Of a DNA stretch of 64,000 nucleotides, positions 15,551 to 25,665 are shown one piece after another. The notes under the pieces were generated by a model. That model was given only the letters and a program-made list of their open reading frames with translations, had not been told where the DNA came from and did not search any database. The position numbers and the translations under genes are program-made. The DNA comes from an uncultured Pelagibacteraceae bacterium. Its GTDB lineage: Bacteria > Pseudomonadota > Alphaproteobacteria > Pelagibacterales > Pelagibacteraceae. Position 1 is the first letter of the stretch. Every line of letters begins with the position of its first letter. The stretch lies in assembly GCA_902563435.1 (NCBI GenBank), contig CACEXE010000002.1, forward strand, positions 45,131 to 109,130, given 5' to 3'.

Positions 15551-17532
15551 ATATTTTTTCTATTATCGACCAAGCTTTCAACAACAGAGGGATCAGCTAA
15601 TGTGGTTGTATCCCCTAATTGACCATGTTCATTGGCAGCAATTTTTCTTAGAATTCTTCTCATTATTTTACCTGATCTTGTTTTTGGTAATCCTGGAGCA
15701 AACTGAATTAAGTCAGGAGTTGCTATTGGACCAATTTGTTTTCTAACCCAAAGTTTTAAGTCTCTCTCTAAATCAAGAGTACTTTTTTCTCCAGCATTTA
15801 AAGTTACATAACAGTAAAGCCCGTTTCCTTTGATGTCATGTGGATATCCAACTACTGCTGCTTCAGCAACTTTTGGATGAGCTACAAACGCACTTTCAAT
15901 TTCTGCAGTACCTAAATTATGTCCAGAAACAATAATTACATCATCTACTCTTCCTGTTATCCAATAGTATCCATCCTTATCTCTTCTACAGCCATCACCA
16001 GTAAAATATTTCCCATCAAATTGTGAAAAATATGTATCTATAAATCTTTGATGGTCACCATAGACGCTTCTCATTTGTCCAGGCCACGATTGTGAAATAC
16101 AAAGTCTACCTTGTGCTTCTCCTTTTAAAACCTTGCCATCTTTATCTAGGATCTCTGGTTTAATTCCATAAAATGGTTTTGTTGCAGAGCCAGGTTTCAA
16201 ATCTATCGCCCCAGTTTGAGGACTTATTAATATTCCACCAGTTTCTGTTTGCCACCAAGTATCAACAATTGGACATCTACTATCACCAACAGTTTTATAA
16301 TACCATTCCCATGCTTCTGGATTAATTGGTTCACCAACAGTACCTAAAAGTTTTAAAGTTTTTCTAGATGTTTTCTTTACAGGTTTATCACCTTCCCTCA
16401 TTAAAGCTCTGATTGCTGTTGGAGCCGTGTAAAAAATATTTACTTTATATTTATCAACTATTTGCCACCACCTAGATGTATCAGGATAAGTAGGTATTCC
16501 TTCAAACATAATTGTAGTTGCACCATTAGCAAGTGGACCATAAATGATATAACTGTGTCCTGTAACCCAGCCTATATCAGCTGTACACCAGTAAATGTCT
16601 TTAGGTTTATAATTAAAAATATACTGGTGAGTCATTGATGCATAAACTATGTATCCTCCAGTTGTATGTAGAACACCTTTTGGTTTCCCAGTTGAACCGG
16701 ATGTGTAAAGAATGAATAATGGATCTTCAGCATTCATTTCTTCAGGTTCACATTTTGTTGAAACTTTACTTGTCATTTTGTGATACCAAACATCACGATC
16801 ATTGTACCAATCAATCTTTTTAGTACCTGTTCTCTTGACAACGATACATTTCTTTACGTTGGGACAGCTTTCTAAAGCTTCATCTGTAATAGATTTTAAA
16901 GGGATTGTTTTGCCACCTCTTACACCTTCATCTGCAGTTATCACATAATCAGATTCGCAATCATTAATTCTACCTGAAATACTATCTGGTGAAAAACCTC
17001 CAAATATTATTGAGTGAACTGCACCTATTCTAGCACATGCAAGCATTGTGTAGGCAAGTTCTGGTATCATGGTAAGATAAATTGTTACTCTATCACCTTT
17101 TTGAACTCCTAAATTTTTTAATCCATTTGCTACTTTTGAAACCTCTTTATGAAGTTCTTTATATGTAATTTTTTTTTGAACTTTAGGGTCATCTCCAACC
17201 CATATAATTGCAGTTTTAGTAGCATTCTTTTTAAGATGCCTATCAATACAATTTGCTGAAGCATTTAGAGTGCCATCATAGAACCATTTGATATGAACAT
17301 CATCTTTACTATATTTAACGTCTTTAATTTTTTTATAAGGTTTAATCCAATTAATTCTTTTTCCTTCTTTTTTCCAAAATCCATCATTATCTTTTATCGA
17401 TTCGTTATATTTTTTTATATATTGCAATTTATTAACTGTAGCTTTACTTACCCAGTCTTTCTTAGTTTTATAAATTGTCTCTTTAGGTTTTTTGGAGATT
17501 ATTTTTTTTTTTGCTTTTTTTTTCTTAGGCAT
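15547..17532 (-). CDS. acs: Acetyl-CoA synthetase
   Basis: The 661-residue ANL enzyme activates acetate to acetyl-CoA through acetyl-AMP. Motifs include the P-loop [54 protein letters not shown] and the C-terminal [11 protein letters not shown] lysine that is acetylated in homologues. The N-terminus carries an unusual lysine tract ([13 protein letters not shown]) before the conserved domain. It partners functionally with the acetate-type symporter at 12726-14803. Confidence 0.97.
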   Translation of the reverse strand: MPKKKKAKKKIISKKPKETIYKTKKDWVSKATVNKLQYIKKYNESIKDNDGFWKKEGKRINWIKPYKKIKDVKYSKDDVHIKWFYDGTLNASANCIDRHLKKNATKTAIIWVGDDPKVQKKITYKELHKEVSKVANGLKNLGVQKGDRVTIYLTMIPELAYTMLACARIGAVHSIIFGGFSPDSISGRINDCESDYVITADEGVRGGKTIPLKSITDEALESCPNVKKCIVVKRTGTKKIDWYNDRDVWYHKMTSKVSTKCEPEEMNAEDPLFILYTSGSTGKPKGVLHTTGGYIVYASMTHQYIFNYKPKDIYWCTADIGWVTGHSYIIYGPLANGATTIMFEGIPTYPDTSRWWQIVDKYKVNIFYTAPTAIRALMREGDKPVKKTSRKTLKLLGTVGEPINPEAWEWYYKTVGDSRCPIVDTWWQTETGGILISPQTGAIDLKPGSATKPFYGIKPEILDKDGKVLKGEAQGRLCISQSWPGQMRSVYGDHQRFIDTYFSQFDGKYFTGDGCRRDKDGYYWITGRVDDVIIVSGHNLGTAEIESAFVAHPKVAEAAVVGYPHDIKGNGLYCYVTLNAGEKSTLDLERDLKLWVRKQIGPIATPDLIQFAPGLPKTRSGKIMRRILRKIAANEHGQLGDTTTLADPSVVESLVDNRKNI

Positions 17533-17542
17533 GAATTTTTTT

Positions 17543-17959
17543 TTAATTAATTTTACCCATCTTCAAAATTATTTTCCAGCTTTTAGTGTCAATAGGCATG
17601 ACAGATAGTCTACTTTGCCTAATTAGAGATAAGTTCTCTAAAGCCTTAGTTTTTTTGATGTTTTCAAGTGTTACAGGATTTTGAAGTTTACTTTTAAATC
17701 TAACTTTAACTGCAACAAACCTTTTTTCCTTATCCGTTGGATCAATGAATGCCGTTTTAATAACTTCGACTATACCAACTATCTCTTTTCCAATATTGGA
17801 ATGATAAAAATAACAAAGATCTCCCTTTTTCATTTTTCTTAAATTGTTTGCTGCTTGGTAATTTCTAACACCATCCCAGTCGGCTCCTTTTTCTCCAGCT
17901 TTGATTTGTTGGTCAATTGACCACACATCCGGTTCAGATTTCATTAACCAGTAGTTCAT
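17543..17959 (-). CDS. EVE domain-containing protein
   Basis: The 138-residue protein is a full EVE domain (PUA-like fold). It begins [15 protein letters not shown] and has [14 protein letters not shown] and [11 protein letters not shown], the family's ligand-pocket residues. EVE proteins are linked to recognition of modified bases. In alphaproteobacteria the gene often accompanies tsaD, as in this leftward group, which suggests tRNA- or nucleic-acid-related housekeeping. Confidence 0.92.
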   Translation of the reverse strand: MNYWLMKSEPDVWSIDQQIKAGEKGADWDGVRNYQAANNLRKMKKGDLCYFYHSNIGKEIVGIVEVIKTAFIDPTDKEKRFVAVKVRFKSKLQNPVTLENIKKTKALENLSLIRQSRLSVMPIDTKSWKIILKMGKIN

Positions 17960-17963
17960 GATT

Positions 17964-19508
17964 TTATTTGCTTACTTTTAAATCTAAATTATCAAACATT
18001 TTTCTCAAATAAATATCATAATTGTTCGAAGACCCTATTGATGAGGAATACACAGGTTTATTTGCTTGATTTAAACTTAATGTTTTAATTGGAGCAACAT
18101 AATTATGGTGACTTAAGCATTTTTCATCCCACTTTAATTGACAATGATTAATAATTTTTTTTACTGTAGTTTCATTGTTTTTGACTAAATCCTCATAATT
18201 TATGTTTAGGATATCTTTGCCAATCTTTTTATTCCAAAAATTCATTACTCTTTTGTACAAAGAATAATATTCAACTAATTCATTTTCATCATACTTCCAA
18301 GCTTCATTATCAGTAAACAAATTTTTATAAATTGATAAACAATTATCTTTTGCGTTCCTTTGACAGTGTATCAATTTAGAGCTTGGAAAAAAATATTTTA
18401 TAAAACCTAGGTAAAAATAGGTCTCTAAGCTTTTATCTGTGATTACATCATTTTTAATATTGAAAGATTCTAAATAGTTAAAATATTCCTCTTTTAAATT
18501 TAAACCTGAGAACTTATGAAGATCATCTAATAAAATTTTATTGTCTTTAAAAAAATTTGATTTTACGAAATTACTTAGAAAATTTATTTCACCAACACTC
18601 GAAACTTCGTCATGGCTTGATAGTATACTTTCAACCAATGTTGTACCTGATCTTGGCAGCCCAAATATGAAAATAATTTTTTTTTTATTACTAATAATTT
18701 CATTTTTAAATATAAAATTTGAAAAAAAAGACTCAATATTTTCAAAAAATTCTATTTTTTGATTTATATCAGATTTCAAATTGTTTTTTTTTAGATGGTT
18801 TCCTTTAGAATAATAATTAAAGGATTTTTTATAATCACCTTTATCTTCAAAACCCTTACCTATTGCAAATAATAAGTTGATTTTCTTTTCATCATTGAGC
18901 TGTTTTGTATTTAGTTTTTTTACCATATCCATTAGATAATTTTCATCATTTTTAAAGTTAGTTTGTGAACTTAATAATTTATCTGCTTCAGTTGATGATG
19001 GAAATTTATTTAAACATTTTTCAAGAATTAATTTAGCTTTTTGAGATTGTTTTGTGCTCTGATATGCGAATCCTAAATTAATATAAATTTTTTCAATATT
19101 CTCGTTAATTTTTAATGCTTTAATATAAAGAGATATAGCTTCTTCAAAATTATTAGTTTTTATTTTTAAATTTGCTAAATTGAATATTGAACTAATATAA
19201 TCTGGTTTTGATTGTATACACTCTTTAAAATATTTTTCTGCCTGCCTTAGTTTACCTGAATTATTATATAAAATGCCTAAGTAGTTTTTGGCATCAATAT
19301 TTTTTGGATTAATCTTTACCGCCATATTTAAACATTTTAATGAATCAATTTTATTATTTTTATTAAGATAGCTTAAGCCTCTGAGTGTCCATAATAAATC
19401 ATTGTTATTTTTTTTTTCTGATAAAAAATTTGTTTTTTCTATTACAAAGTTATAATTTTTTTCTTTAAACTTATTGATAATAACCTCTGTATTACTTTGT
19501 ATTTTCAT
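17964..19508 (-). CDS. TPR-repeat sulfotransferase family protein
   Basis: The 514-residue protein has five to six TPR units (about 40-190; for example AKNYLGILYNNSGKLRQAE) and then a sulfotransferase domain. Its phosphosulfate loop is FGLPRSGTTLVESILSSH, followed by SVGEINFL and a LIHCQRNAKDNCLSIYKN second motif. It resembles the gene at 1-1328. Such proteins transfer sulfate from PAPS to unknown acceptors; cofactor use follows from the motif, the acceptor is unknown. It starts one base after the stop of the 40-residue ORF downstream of tsaD. Confidence 0.88.
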   Translation of the reverse strand: MKIQSNTEVIINKFKEKNYNFVIEKTNFLSEKKNNNDLLWTLRGLSYLNKNNKIDSLKCLNMAVKINPKNIDAKNYLGILYNNSGKLRQAEKYFKECIQSKPDYISSIFNLANLKIKTNNFEEAISLYIKALKINENIEKIYINLGFAYQSTKQSQKAKLILEKCLNKFPSSTEADKLLSSQTNFKNDENYLMDMVKKLNTKQLNDEKKINLLFAIGKGFEDKGDYKKSFNYYSKGNHLKKNNLKSDINQKIEFFENIESFFSNFIFKNEIISNKKKIIFIFGLPRSGTTLVESILSSHDEVSSVGEINFLSNFVKSNFFKDNKILLDDLHKFSGLNLKEEYFNYLESFNIKNDVITDKSLETYFYLGFIKYFFPSSKLIHCQRNAKDNCLSIYKNLFTDNEAWKYDENELVEYYSLYKRVMNFWNKKIGKDILNINYEDLVKNNETTVKKIINHCQLKWDEKCLSHHNYVAPIKTLSLNQANKPVYSSSIGSSNNYDIYLRKMFDNLDLKVSK

Positions 19509-19509
19509 T

Positions 19510-19632
19510 TTATTTTCTATGTTTTATTTTTTTCTTTTCCTTTTTAAGTTTTCTTTTTTCCTTTAAAGAAAGTTTAGCTTGTTTCATTACACTAGCATCT
19601 TTAAATGATTTACCACTATATCTTTTTGACAT
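19510..19632 (-). CDS. Very basic 40-residue ORF between tsaD and the sulfotransferase
   Basis: ATG at 19632 directly follows the tsaD stop (TAA-ATG). The 40-codon frame ends two bases before the next gene start, filling the gap exactly. The product begins MSKRYSGKSFKDASV and ends in a run dominated by Lys and Arg. The perfect fit between neighbours argues for a real gene, perhaps an RNA-binding peptide. No family is recognised. Confidence 0.5.
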   Translation of the reverse strand: MSKRYSGKSFKDASVMKQAKLSLKEKRKLKKEKKKIKHRK

Positions 19633-20706
19633 TTACAATCTAACTCCAGCTCCTTTTAAAAACTTTGCATTTTCGTCAAGTGGCAGTCTTGGACTTGCAG
19701 GAAGATCTAAATTATCAAATTTTTTGATTTTATACTTTTCAAGACCAACAAGAGCAATCATGGCTGCATTATCCCCACATAATTTTGGTTCAGGAAAAAT
19801 TGGTTTAAAACTATTCTTCTTACATACTTTTATTAATTTTTTTCTAATACCTTTATTAGCAGCTACTCCTCCAGCGATTACAAAAGTTTTATTTTCTTTA
19901 TTAATATTCTTTTTGAATTCATCAAATGCTATTTGTGTTTTTACTTCTAAAATTTCTTCAATTGTTTTTTGAAAAGATGCTGCAAGATCATACTTTTCTT
20001 GTTTAGATTTTATATTGCTTGAAATTCTTAAAATCGCAGTTTTAAGACCTGCAAATGATAAATTACATCCCCCTTTATTTATAATAGGTTTAGGAAGTTT
20101 AAATTTATTCGCATCTCCCTGCTTTGCAAAATTTTCTAACTTCGGTCCTCCTGGAAATTCAATACCTAAAAGTTTTGCAGTCTTGTCAAATGCTTCTCCT
20201 AAAGCATCATCAATTGTTGTTCCTAATCTTTTATATTTTCCAAGTCCATTCACACTAAGATATTGTGTATGCCCTCCTGAAATTAACAATAATAAATATG
20301 GGAAATCTAAGCTTGTATTAAGTTTTGGACTTAACGCATGCCCTTCAAGATGGTTTACGCCAATAAATGGTATATTTAGGCTTGCAGATAATGCTTTGCC
20401 AAAATTTAAACCAACAGTAAGGCAAACAATTAAGCCTGGACCAGATGTTGAAGCAATTGCTGAAACATCTTTTAAATTCACACCACTTTCATTAATTGCT
20501 TTTTTTGCAATTAAATCAATTTTTTCAACATGAGATCGTGCTGCAAGCTCAGGAACTACACCTCCAAATTCTTTGTGAATATCAAATTGACTTGAAACTA
20601 TGTTAGATAATATTTTTATCTTACCTTTTTTATCTTCTTCTATAATTGATACTGCAGTTTCATCGCAACTTGTCTCAATTCCGAGGATTATATTTTTTTC
20701 ACTCAT
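19633..20706 (-). CDS. tsaD: tRNA N6-adenosine threonylcarbamoyltransferase
   Basis: The 357-residue Kae1/YgjD family protein begins ILGIETSCDETAVSI. It has the iron-binding NHLEGHA motif, LLISGGHTQY, FPGGPKLE and a C-terminal CGDNAAMIALVG. It makes t6A37 in ANN-decoding tRNAs together with TsaB and TsaE. It is divergent from hemC with about 54 bp between them, so a shared promoter region is likely, as in other alphaproteobacteria. Confidence 0.98.
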   Translation of the reverse strand: MSEKNIILGIETSCDETAVSIIEEDKKGKIKILSNIVSSQFDIHKEFGGVVPELAARSHVEKIDLIAKKAINESGVNLKDVSAIASTSGPGLIVCLTVGLNFGKALSASLNIPFIGVNHLEGHALSPKLNTSLDFPYLLLLISGGHTQYLSVNGLGKYKRLGTTIDDALGEAFDKTAKLLGIEFPGGPKLENFAKQGDANKFKLPKPIINKGGCNLSFAGLKTAILRISSNIKSKQEKYDLAASFQKTIEEILEVKTQIAFDEFKKNINKENKTFVIAGGVAANKGIRKKLIKVCKKNSFKPIFPEPKLCGDNAAMIALVGLEKYKIKKFDNLDLPASPRLPLDENAKFLKGAGVRL

Positions 20707-20760
20707 AAATATTTATAATTAATACAATTAAACTATAAGAATGTAATAAAAATAAGAATT

Positions 20761-21672
20761 ATGAAAAGAGATAAATTAATTATTGGTACTCGAGGAAGTC
20801 AGTTAGCTCAAATTTATACCAAAAAAGTGATAAACGATCTAAAAAAAGTTTCATCGACCCACATAGAAACAAGAAAAATAGTCACAAGTGGAGATGAAAA
20901 TCAAAAGGATAGATTGTCAAACATTGGAGGAAAGGGATTATTTTCAAAAAAAATTGAAATTGAATTAATTAATCATAATATTGACATAGCTGTTCATGCT
21001 TTAAAAGATATGCCATCGATTGAAACAGAGGGACTGATAACAAACTTTTATTTAAAAAGAAATTCGCCCAATGAAATTTTTATTAGCAACGATAATATAA
21101 ATTTTCAAGACCTTAAACCTGATTCAATAATTGGTACTTCTTCTTACCGAAGAGAATACCAATTAAAAAGTATTAGATCAGATCTTAAATATAAATTAAT
21201 AAGAGGAAATGTGGATACCAGGATGAAAAAATTAGAGAATGGAGATTACGATGCAATTCTACTTTCTAAAGCTGGCATTGAAGCTTTAGGTTTGACAAAT
21301 AAAATTACACATGAATTTAACACTGAAGAATTAATACCGTGTGCTGGACAAGGTATTATTGCCATACAATGTAGAGAAAACGATCAAGAAATAATTAATA
21401 TCTTAGAAAAGATTAATGATGATCAGTCCAGAATTATTGCAAATGCTGAAAGAAAAATCTTAAAAATACTCGAGGGTGACTGCGATACAGCAGTTGGTGT
21501 GTATGCAAAGATTGATAAAGATCTTGTAACTATAAAAGCTGAACTTTTTTCAGTAGATGGTAAACAAAGATTTTTTGTTGAAGAAAGTGAAAATAAAAAA
21601 ATGGTTAAAGATTTAAGTATTAAGATTGGAGAAAAATTAAAATCAGAGTCAAAGGGATCTTATAAAAGGTAA
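20761..21672 (+). CDS. hemC: Hydroxymethylbilane synthase
   Basis: The 303-residue porphobilinogen deaminase polymerises four porphobilinogens. It has GTRGSQLAQIYT at the N-terminus, the cofactor and substrate arginine region GTSSYRREYQL and RGNVDTRMKKL, the CAGQGIIAIQC motif, and the dipyrromethane-binding cysteine in EGDCDTAVGVYA. It is followed directly by hemD, so haem synthesis genes form a unit here. Confidence 0.98.
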   Translation: MKRDKLIIGTRGSQLAQIYTKKVINDLKKVSSTHIETRKIVTSGDENQKDRLSNIGGKGLFSKKIEIELINHNIDIAVHALKDMPSIETEGLITNFYLKRNSPNEIFISNDNINFQDLKPDSIIGTSSYRREYQLKSIRSDLKYKLIRGNVDTRMKKLENGDYDAILLSKAGIEALGLTNKITHEFNTEELIPCAGQGIIAIQCRENDQEIINILEKINDDQSRIIANAERKILKILEGDCDTAVGVYAKIDKDLVTIKAELFSVDGKQRFFVEESENKKMVKDLSIKIGEKLKSESKGSYKR

Positions 21673-22371
21673 ATGCATATTTTATTAACAAGACCATTAG
21701 AGGATAGTAAAGAATTAATATTTAAATTTAGTTCTTTAGGACATAAAGTTTCTCATTTACCTGTAATAAAAGTTGAACCACTTAAATACGATCAACCTGA
21801 CTATAGCCAATTTAAGGGAATAATATTTACAAGTTCAAATGCGATTAAGAATTTAGATTTAAATAAAATTGATAAAAAAATTGAATGTTATTGTGTTGGC
21901 TCTGCAACAGAAAAAGTTGCAAAGCTAAACGGTTTTCAAAATATTATCTCTGCAGAAGGAAACGTAAATAATTTGAAAGAATTAATATTACAAAACTTCG
22001 ACTCAAAGAATGGATCACTTCTTTATGTAAGTGGTGAGATAGTTTCTAGTAGGTTAGATAAAGATCTAATTTCTGAAGGTTATTCTTTAAAGAGATTGAT
22101 TAACTATACGGTTTTATCAACTCAAGAAATAAAAGAGGAATTAAGAGCACAATTAAAAGCCTCAATTCCTGATATAATTTATGTTTACTCAGAAAATAGC
22201 GCTAAGAGTTTACTAAATTTACTTAAAAAATATGATCTTTTAGACAGTTGGATGGAAACAAATTTGATGTGTATGGGTGAAAAAGCATCTGCAATTTTAA
22301 ATGAGATCAAGTGGAAAAAAATTTTTCTATTTAATTCTGGTGAAGAAGAGTTTTTGCTATATAAAATTTAG
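21673..22371 (+). CDS. hemD: Uroporphyrinogen-III synthase
   Basis: The 232-residue HemD-fold protein begins ILLTRPLEDSKEL. Further family marks are FTSSNAIKNL (about 50), LLYVSGEIVSSRL and VYSENSAKSLLNLL. The family is poorly conserved, but the position immediately after hemC (no gap) and the length support the call. It cyclises hydroxymethylbilane to uroporphyrinogen III. Confidence 0.92.
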   Translation: MHILLTRPLEDSKELIFKFSSLGHKVSHLPVIKVEPLKYDQPDYSQFKGIIFTSSNAIKNLDLNKIDKKIECYCVGSATEKVAKLNGFQNIISAEGNVNNLKELILQNFDSKNGSLLYVSGEIVSSRLDKDLISEGYSLKRLINYTVLSTQEIKEELRAQLKASIPDIIYVYSENSAKSLLNLLKKYDLLDSWMETNLMCMGEKASAILNEIKWKKIFLFNSGEEEFLLYKI

Positions 22372-22373
22372 CA

Positions 22374-23459
22374 ATGAGTGTTTTTGAGAATTTTTCAGGA
22401 CTTTTTTTGTCTGTATGGCAAAAGGGAATTTTAGGTGTAAACTTTGTTGAGATCTTAATAGGTCTTGGAATATTCTTTATATTCTTAGTTTTTAGAGGGT
22501 TAATCAGTAAATTAGTTATTAAAAAATTAGAATTAATATCAAAAAGAACAACCAATAAACTTGATGATACTTTCGTTAAGGCAATGGAAGGGCCAGCAAG
22601 ATTTCTTCCAATTGTTCTTGGAGTATTTTTTGCAAGTTACTATATGTCTTTCGCGGAAGATACGAGGTTATTTTTAGACAACGTAAATAGAACGTTGATT
22701 ACAATTTTACTTTTTTGGATTATTCATCAAATTATTGAGCCAATTTCCTATATACTAAGTGGATTTGATAAGATTTTAACAAGAGAACTAATTGGCTGGA
22801 TAATCAAATCATTAAAAATTTTAATTTTAATTTTAGGAGCAGCAGCTGTTTTAGAGTTATGGGGAATTAAAATTGGTCCAATTATTGCAGGACTTGGATT
22901 ATTTGGTGTTGCAGTCGCTTTAGGAGCACAGGATTTATTCAAAAATTTAATATCAGGAATTTTAGTGCTTGTTGAAAAAAGATTTAAAATGGGCGATTGG
23001 ATTGAAGTTGAAGGAATAATCGAGGGTGTAGTTGAAAAAATAGGTTTTAGATCAACTGTAATACGAAAATTTGACAAGTCTTTAGCAATTATTCCAAATT
23101 TTCAGTTTGCAGAGAATGCTGTAATTAATAAAAGTCAAATTACAAATTGGAGAATTAGTTGGACAATAACACTTCAGTATGATTCTACCGTTGAACAATT
23201 AAAAACTATACGAAATGAGATAGAAGATTTTATAAATAGTTCAGAAGATTATAATACTAAAGTTGGTGTTTCTGTTAGGGTTGATAAATTTGCTGATAGC
23301 TCAATTGATATGTATGTAAGATGTTATACAAAAACAAACAGTTGGAGTGAAATGTTGTTGGTTAAAGAAAGACTAGCAATAAAAATTAAGGAAATTGTTG
23401 AGGGTAATAAAGCATCTTTTGCTTTTCCAAGCACTTCTGTATATGTAGAGAAGAAATGA
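22374..23459 (+). CDS. MscS-family mechanosensitive ion channel
   Basis: The 361-residue protein has about four N-terminal membrane spans. The pore helix is ALGAQDLFKNLISGILVLVEKRFKMGDWIEV (about 185-215), and a C-terminal cytosolic domain includes GFRSTVIRKFDKSLAIIPN. It probably releases solutes on hypo-osmotic shock in the inner membrane. It starts two bases after hemD and its stop overlaps the YggT start. Confidence 0.94.
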   Translation: MSVFENFSGLFLSVWQKGILGVNFVEILIGLGIFFIFLVFRGLISKLVIKKLELISKRTTNKLDDTFVKAMEGPARFLPIVLGVFFASYYMSFAEDTRLFLDNVNRTLITILLFWIIHQIIEPISYILSGFDKILTRELIGWIIKSLKILILILGAAAVLELWGIKIGPIIAGLGLFGVAVALGAQDLFKNLISGILVLVEKRFKMGDWIEVEGIIEGVVEKIGFRSTVIRKFDKSLAIIPNFQFAENAVINKSQITNWRISWTITLQYDSTVEQLKTIRNEIEDFINSSEDYNTKVGVSVRVDKFADSSIDMYVRCYTKTNSWSEMLLVKERLAIKIKEIVEGNKASFAFPSTSVYVEKK

Positions 23460-23746
23460 TAGCTATTTTTTATTTAGCTTTACAATTATTAAAATTGTAT
23501 TCTTATGTAGTAATTGCTAACGTTGTCATTAGCTGGTTAATAGCTTTTAATGTCTTAAATACTTCAAATAGATTTGTTTATTCAATATTAGAGTTTACTT
23601 ATAAGCTTACAGATCCGATACTTAATAAAATAAGGGGTTTTTTGCCAAGTCTAGGTGCTTTTGATATATCGCCTATTATTCTTCTTTTGTTGATCTGGTT
23701 TGTAGAAATGTGTATGAAACTCTACATAGCACCACTTATTTTTTAA
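23456..23746 (+). CDS. YggT family protein
   Basis: The 96-residue membrane protein has two hydrophobic spans and the classic YggT centre, LEFTYKLTDPILNKIRGFLPSLGAFDISPI. It overlaps the MscS-like channel gene by four bases, and folD follows five bases on. Family function is unsettled; links to osmotic stress and division have been proposed, which would suit the channel neighbour. It is shorter than the YggT-like protein at 12321. Confidence 0.9.
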   Translation: MIAIFYLALQLLKLYSYVVIANVVISWLIAFNVLNTSNRFVYSILEFTYKLTDPILNKIRGFLPSLGAFDISPIILLLLIWFVEMCMKLYIAPLIF

Positions 23747-23751
23747 TAATC

Positions 23752-24600
23752 ATGATTTTAATAGACGGTAAAAAACAATCAGCTGAACTTAGAGAAGAAT
23801 TAAAAACTGAGGTAGATGTCCTTAGAGAAAAATATAAAAAAGTTCCAGGTCTTACAGTAATCTTAATCGGAGATTTGGCTCCAAGTCAGATTTATGTAAG
23901 AAATAAAGAAAAATCAGCAACACAAGTTGGTTTAAAATCTGAAGTTATTAAATACCCAGATACTGTGGATGAAAAAACGGTTTTAGATAAAATTGAAGAA
24001 CTTAATAAAGATGAAACCGTTTCAGGAATTTTGGTTCAATTGCCGCTTCCAAAACATATTAATAAGCAACACGTTATAGAAACTATTTCACCACATAAAG
24101 ATGTTGATGGTTTACATCCCATGAATGTTGGTAATCTTTCATCTGGATACCAAGGTTCAATTCCTTGTACACCTCTTGGATGTTATTATTTATTAAAAAA
24201 AATAGAACCTAACCTAACAGGAAAAAAAGCTGTTATGATTGGGCGATCAAATTTAAACGGTAAAGCGATGGCACAACTATTACTTCAAGAAGATTGTACA
24301 GTAACAATTACTCACTCAAAAACTAAAGACCTTCAGCATGAATGTTTAGAGGCAGATGTCATTGTGGCTGCGGTTGGGATTCCTGAGCTTATAAAAGGCA
24401 ATTGGGTGAAAAAAGATGCAATTGTTATTGATGTTGGAATAAACAAAACAAAAAAAGGTTTGGTAGGTGATGTTGATTTTGAGGAGGTTTCAAAAGTTGC
24501 AAAAGCTTTAACTCCAGTTCCAGGTGGAGTTGGACCAATGACAATTGCTTGTTTGTTAAAAAATACAATTGAGTGTTTCAAAAGAACCTTAAACAACTAA
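23752..24600 (+). CDS. folD: Methylenetetrahydrofolate dehydrogenase / cyclohydrolase
   Basis: With the start at ATG 23752 the protein has the usual 282 residues, beginning ILIDGKKQSAEL. A longer in-frame start at 23710 would run back into the YggT gene and is rejected. Motifs are YVRNKEKSATQVG with the catalytic lysine, ILVQLPLPKH, KDVDGLHP, the Rossmann GRSNLNGKAMAQLL and TPVPGGVGPMTIA. It interconverts 5,10-methylene-THF and 10-formyl-THF for one-carbon metabolism, feeding PurH. Confidence 0.98.
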   Translation: MILIDGKKQSAELREELKTEVDVLREKYKKVPGLTVILIGDLAPSQIYVRNKEKSATQVGLKSEVIKYPDTVDEKTVLDKIEELNKDETVSGILVQLPLPKHINKQHVIETISPHKDVDGLHPMNVGNLSSGYQGSIPCTPLGCYYLLKKIEPNLTGKKAVMIGRSNLNGKAMAQLLLQEDCTVTITHSKTKDLQHECLEADVIVAAVGIPELIKGNWVKKDAIVIDVGINKTKKGLVGDVDFEEVSKVAKALTPVPGGVGPMTIACLLKNTIECFKRTLNN

Positions 24601-24606
24601 AGATTA

Positions 24607-25665
24607 TTGCCAAAGTTAACAATTTTAATTGTTATATTTTTTATCTATAATTCTTTTACATTAGCTATGGAAAAAACACCTTATCATCATTTACCAGACG
24701 GTAGTTTTAGAAATCCTGAAGGATCTCCAGAACGAAACTCAAATTTTAAGTGGTCTTTTAAAATATTTAATAAGGAAAAGAAAAAACTTGATATGGCTAT
24801 TCCTGAAGATCACGCTATTGAAAAACAAAAAGTACTTTCAGATTTAGAAAATCTAAAAAATAACGATTATATTGGCTGGATAGGACATGCAACCTTCTTA
24901 ATTAAGCTTGGAAATACAACAATAATAACTGATCCAGTATTTTCAAAAAATGCAGGACCTTTAATTTTTGGTCCAAAAAGATTTACCAAAACAGCCTTAA
25001 ACTTAAATGAACTTCCAAAAACTGATTTATTTCTTCTGACACATAATCATTATGATCACCAAGATATGAGAACAATAAGAAAATTTCCTTTTAAAGATGC
25101 AAAGGTTCTTCTTCCCTTAAGACTTGGAAAATATTTTACAAGGAACAAATATAAAGATGTGAACGAAATGGATTGGTATGACGAAATTAAGATTAATGAA
25201 GATCTAAAAGTAACATTTGTTCCTGCAGTGCATTGGTCAAAAAGAAGTTTGACAGACACTAATAAAACATTGTGGGGAAATTTTTTAATTGAATATAAAA
25301 ATAAAAAAATACTTTTTGCATGTGATACTGGTGTAGGAAATGTTTATAAAGATTTAGGAGAGAAGTATGGGCCTATTGATTTAACTTTTATTAATATTGG
25401 TGCTTATAATTTTTATCCATTATCTCCAAATAAAGATAAATCTTCTTATCATACTAATCCTGAAGAGGCTCTTAGTATAGCTAGAGATCTTAAAAGCAAA
25501 AAAGTTTTAGGAATGCATTGGGGAACTTTCGTTTTGTCTTTAGAGCCAATTATGGAACCTCCAATTAGATTTAAAGATAATGCAGAAAAATATGGTTTTA
25601 AAAAAGAAGATGCAATTATTTTTAAAATTGGTGAATTTCAGTCTTTAAAAAGTTTAGAAATTTAA
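24607..25665 (+). CDS. Secreted metallo-beta-lactamase-fold hydrolase, NAPE-PLD-like
   Basis: TTG 24607 is the probable start because it adds a signal peptide (PKLTILIVIFFIYNSFTLA); ATG 24667 would remove it. The metal site is LLTHNHYDHQD, with further ligands in VPAVHWSK, FACDTGVG and GMHWGTF. The layout HHLPDGSFRNPEG at the N-terminus and GHATFLIKLGN resemble N-acylphosphatidylethanolamine phospholipase D-type proteins of the UlaG-like group. A periplasmic hydrolase of lipid or phosphoester substrates is plausible; the exact substrate is unknown. Confidence 0.85.
   Translation: MPKLTILIVIFFIYNSFTLAMEKTPYHHLPDGSFRNPEGSPERNSNFKWSFKIFNKEKKKLDMAIPEDHAIEKQKVLSDLENLKNNDYIGWIGHATFLIKLGNTTIITDPVFSKNAGPLIFGPKRFTKTALNLNELPKTDLFLLTHNHYDHQDMRTIRKFPFKDAKVLLPLRLGKYFTRNKYKDVNEMDWYDEIKINEDLKVTFVPAVHWSKRSLTDTNKTLWGNFLIEYKNKKILFACDTGVGNVYKDLGEKYGPIDLTFINIGAYNFYPLSPNKDKSSYHTNPEEALSIARDLKSKKVLGMHWGTFVLSLEPIMEPPIRFKDNAEKYGFKKEDAIIFKIGEFQSLKSLEI

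Noticed and set aside
23710..23751. Early start for folD
   Set aside because: It would overlap the YggT gene and add 14 residues absent from the family; ATG 23752 gives the normal length.
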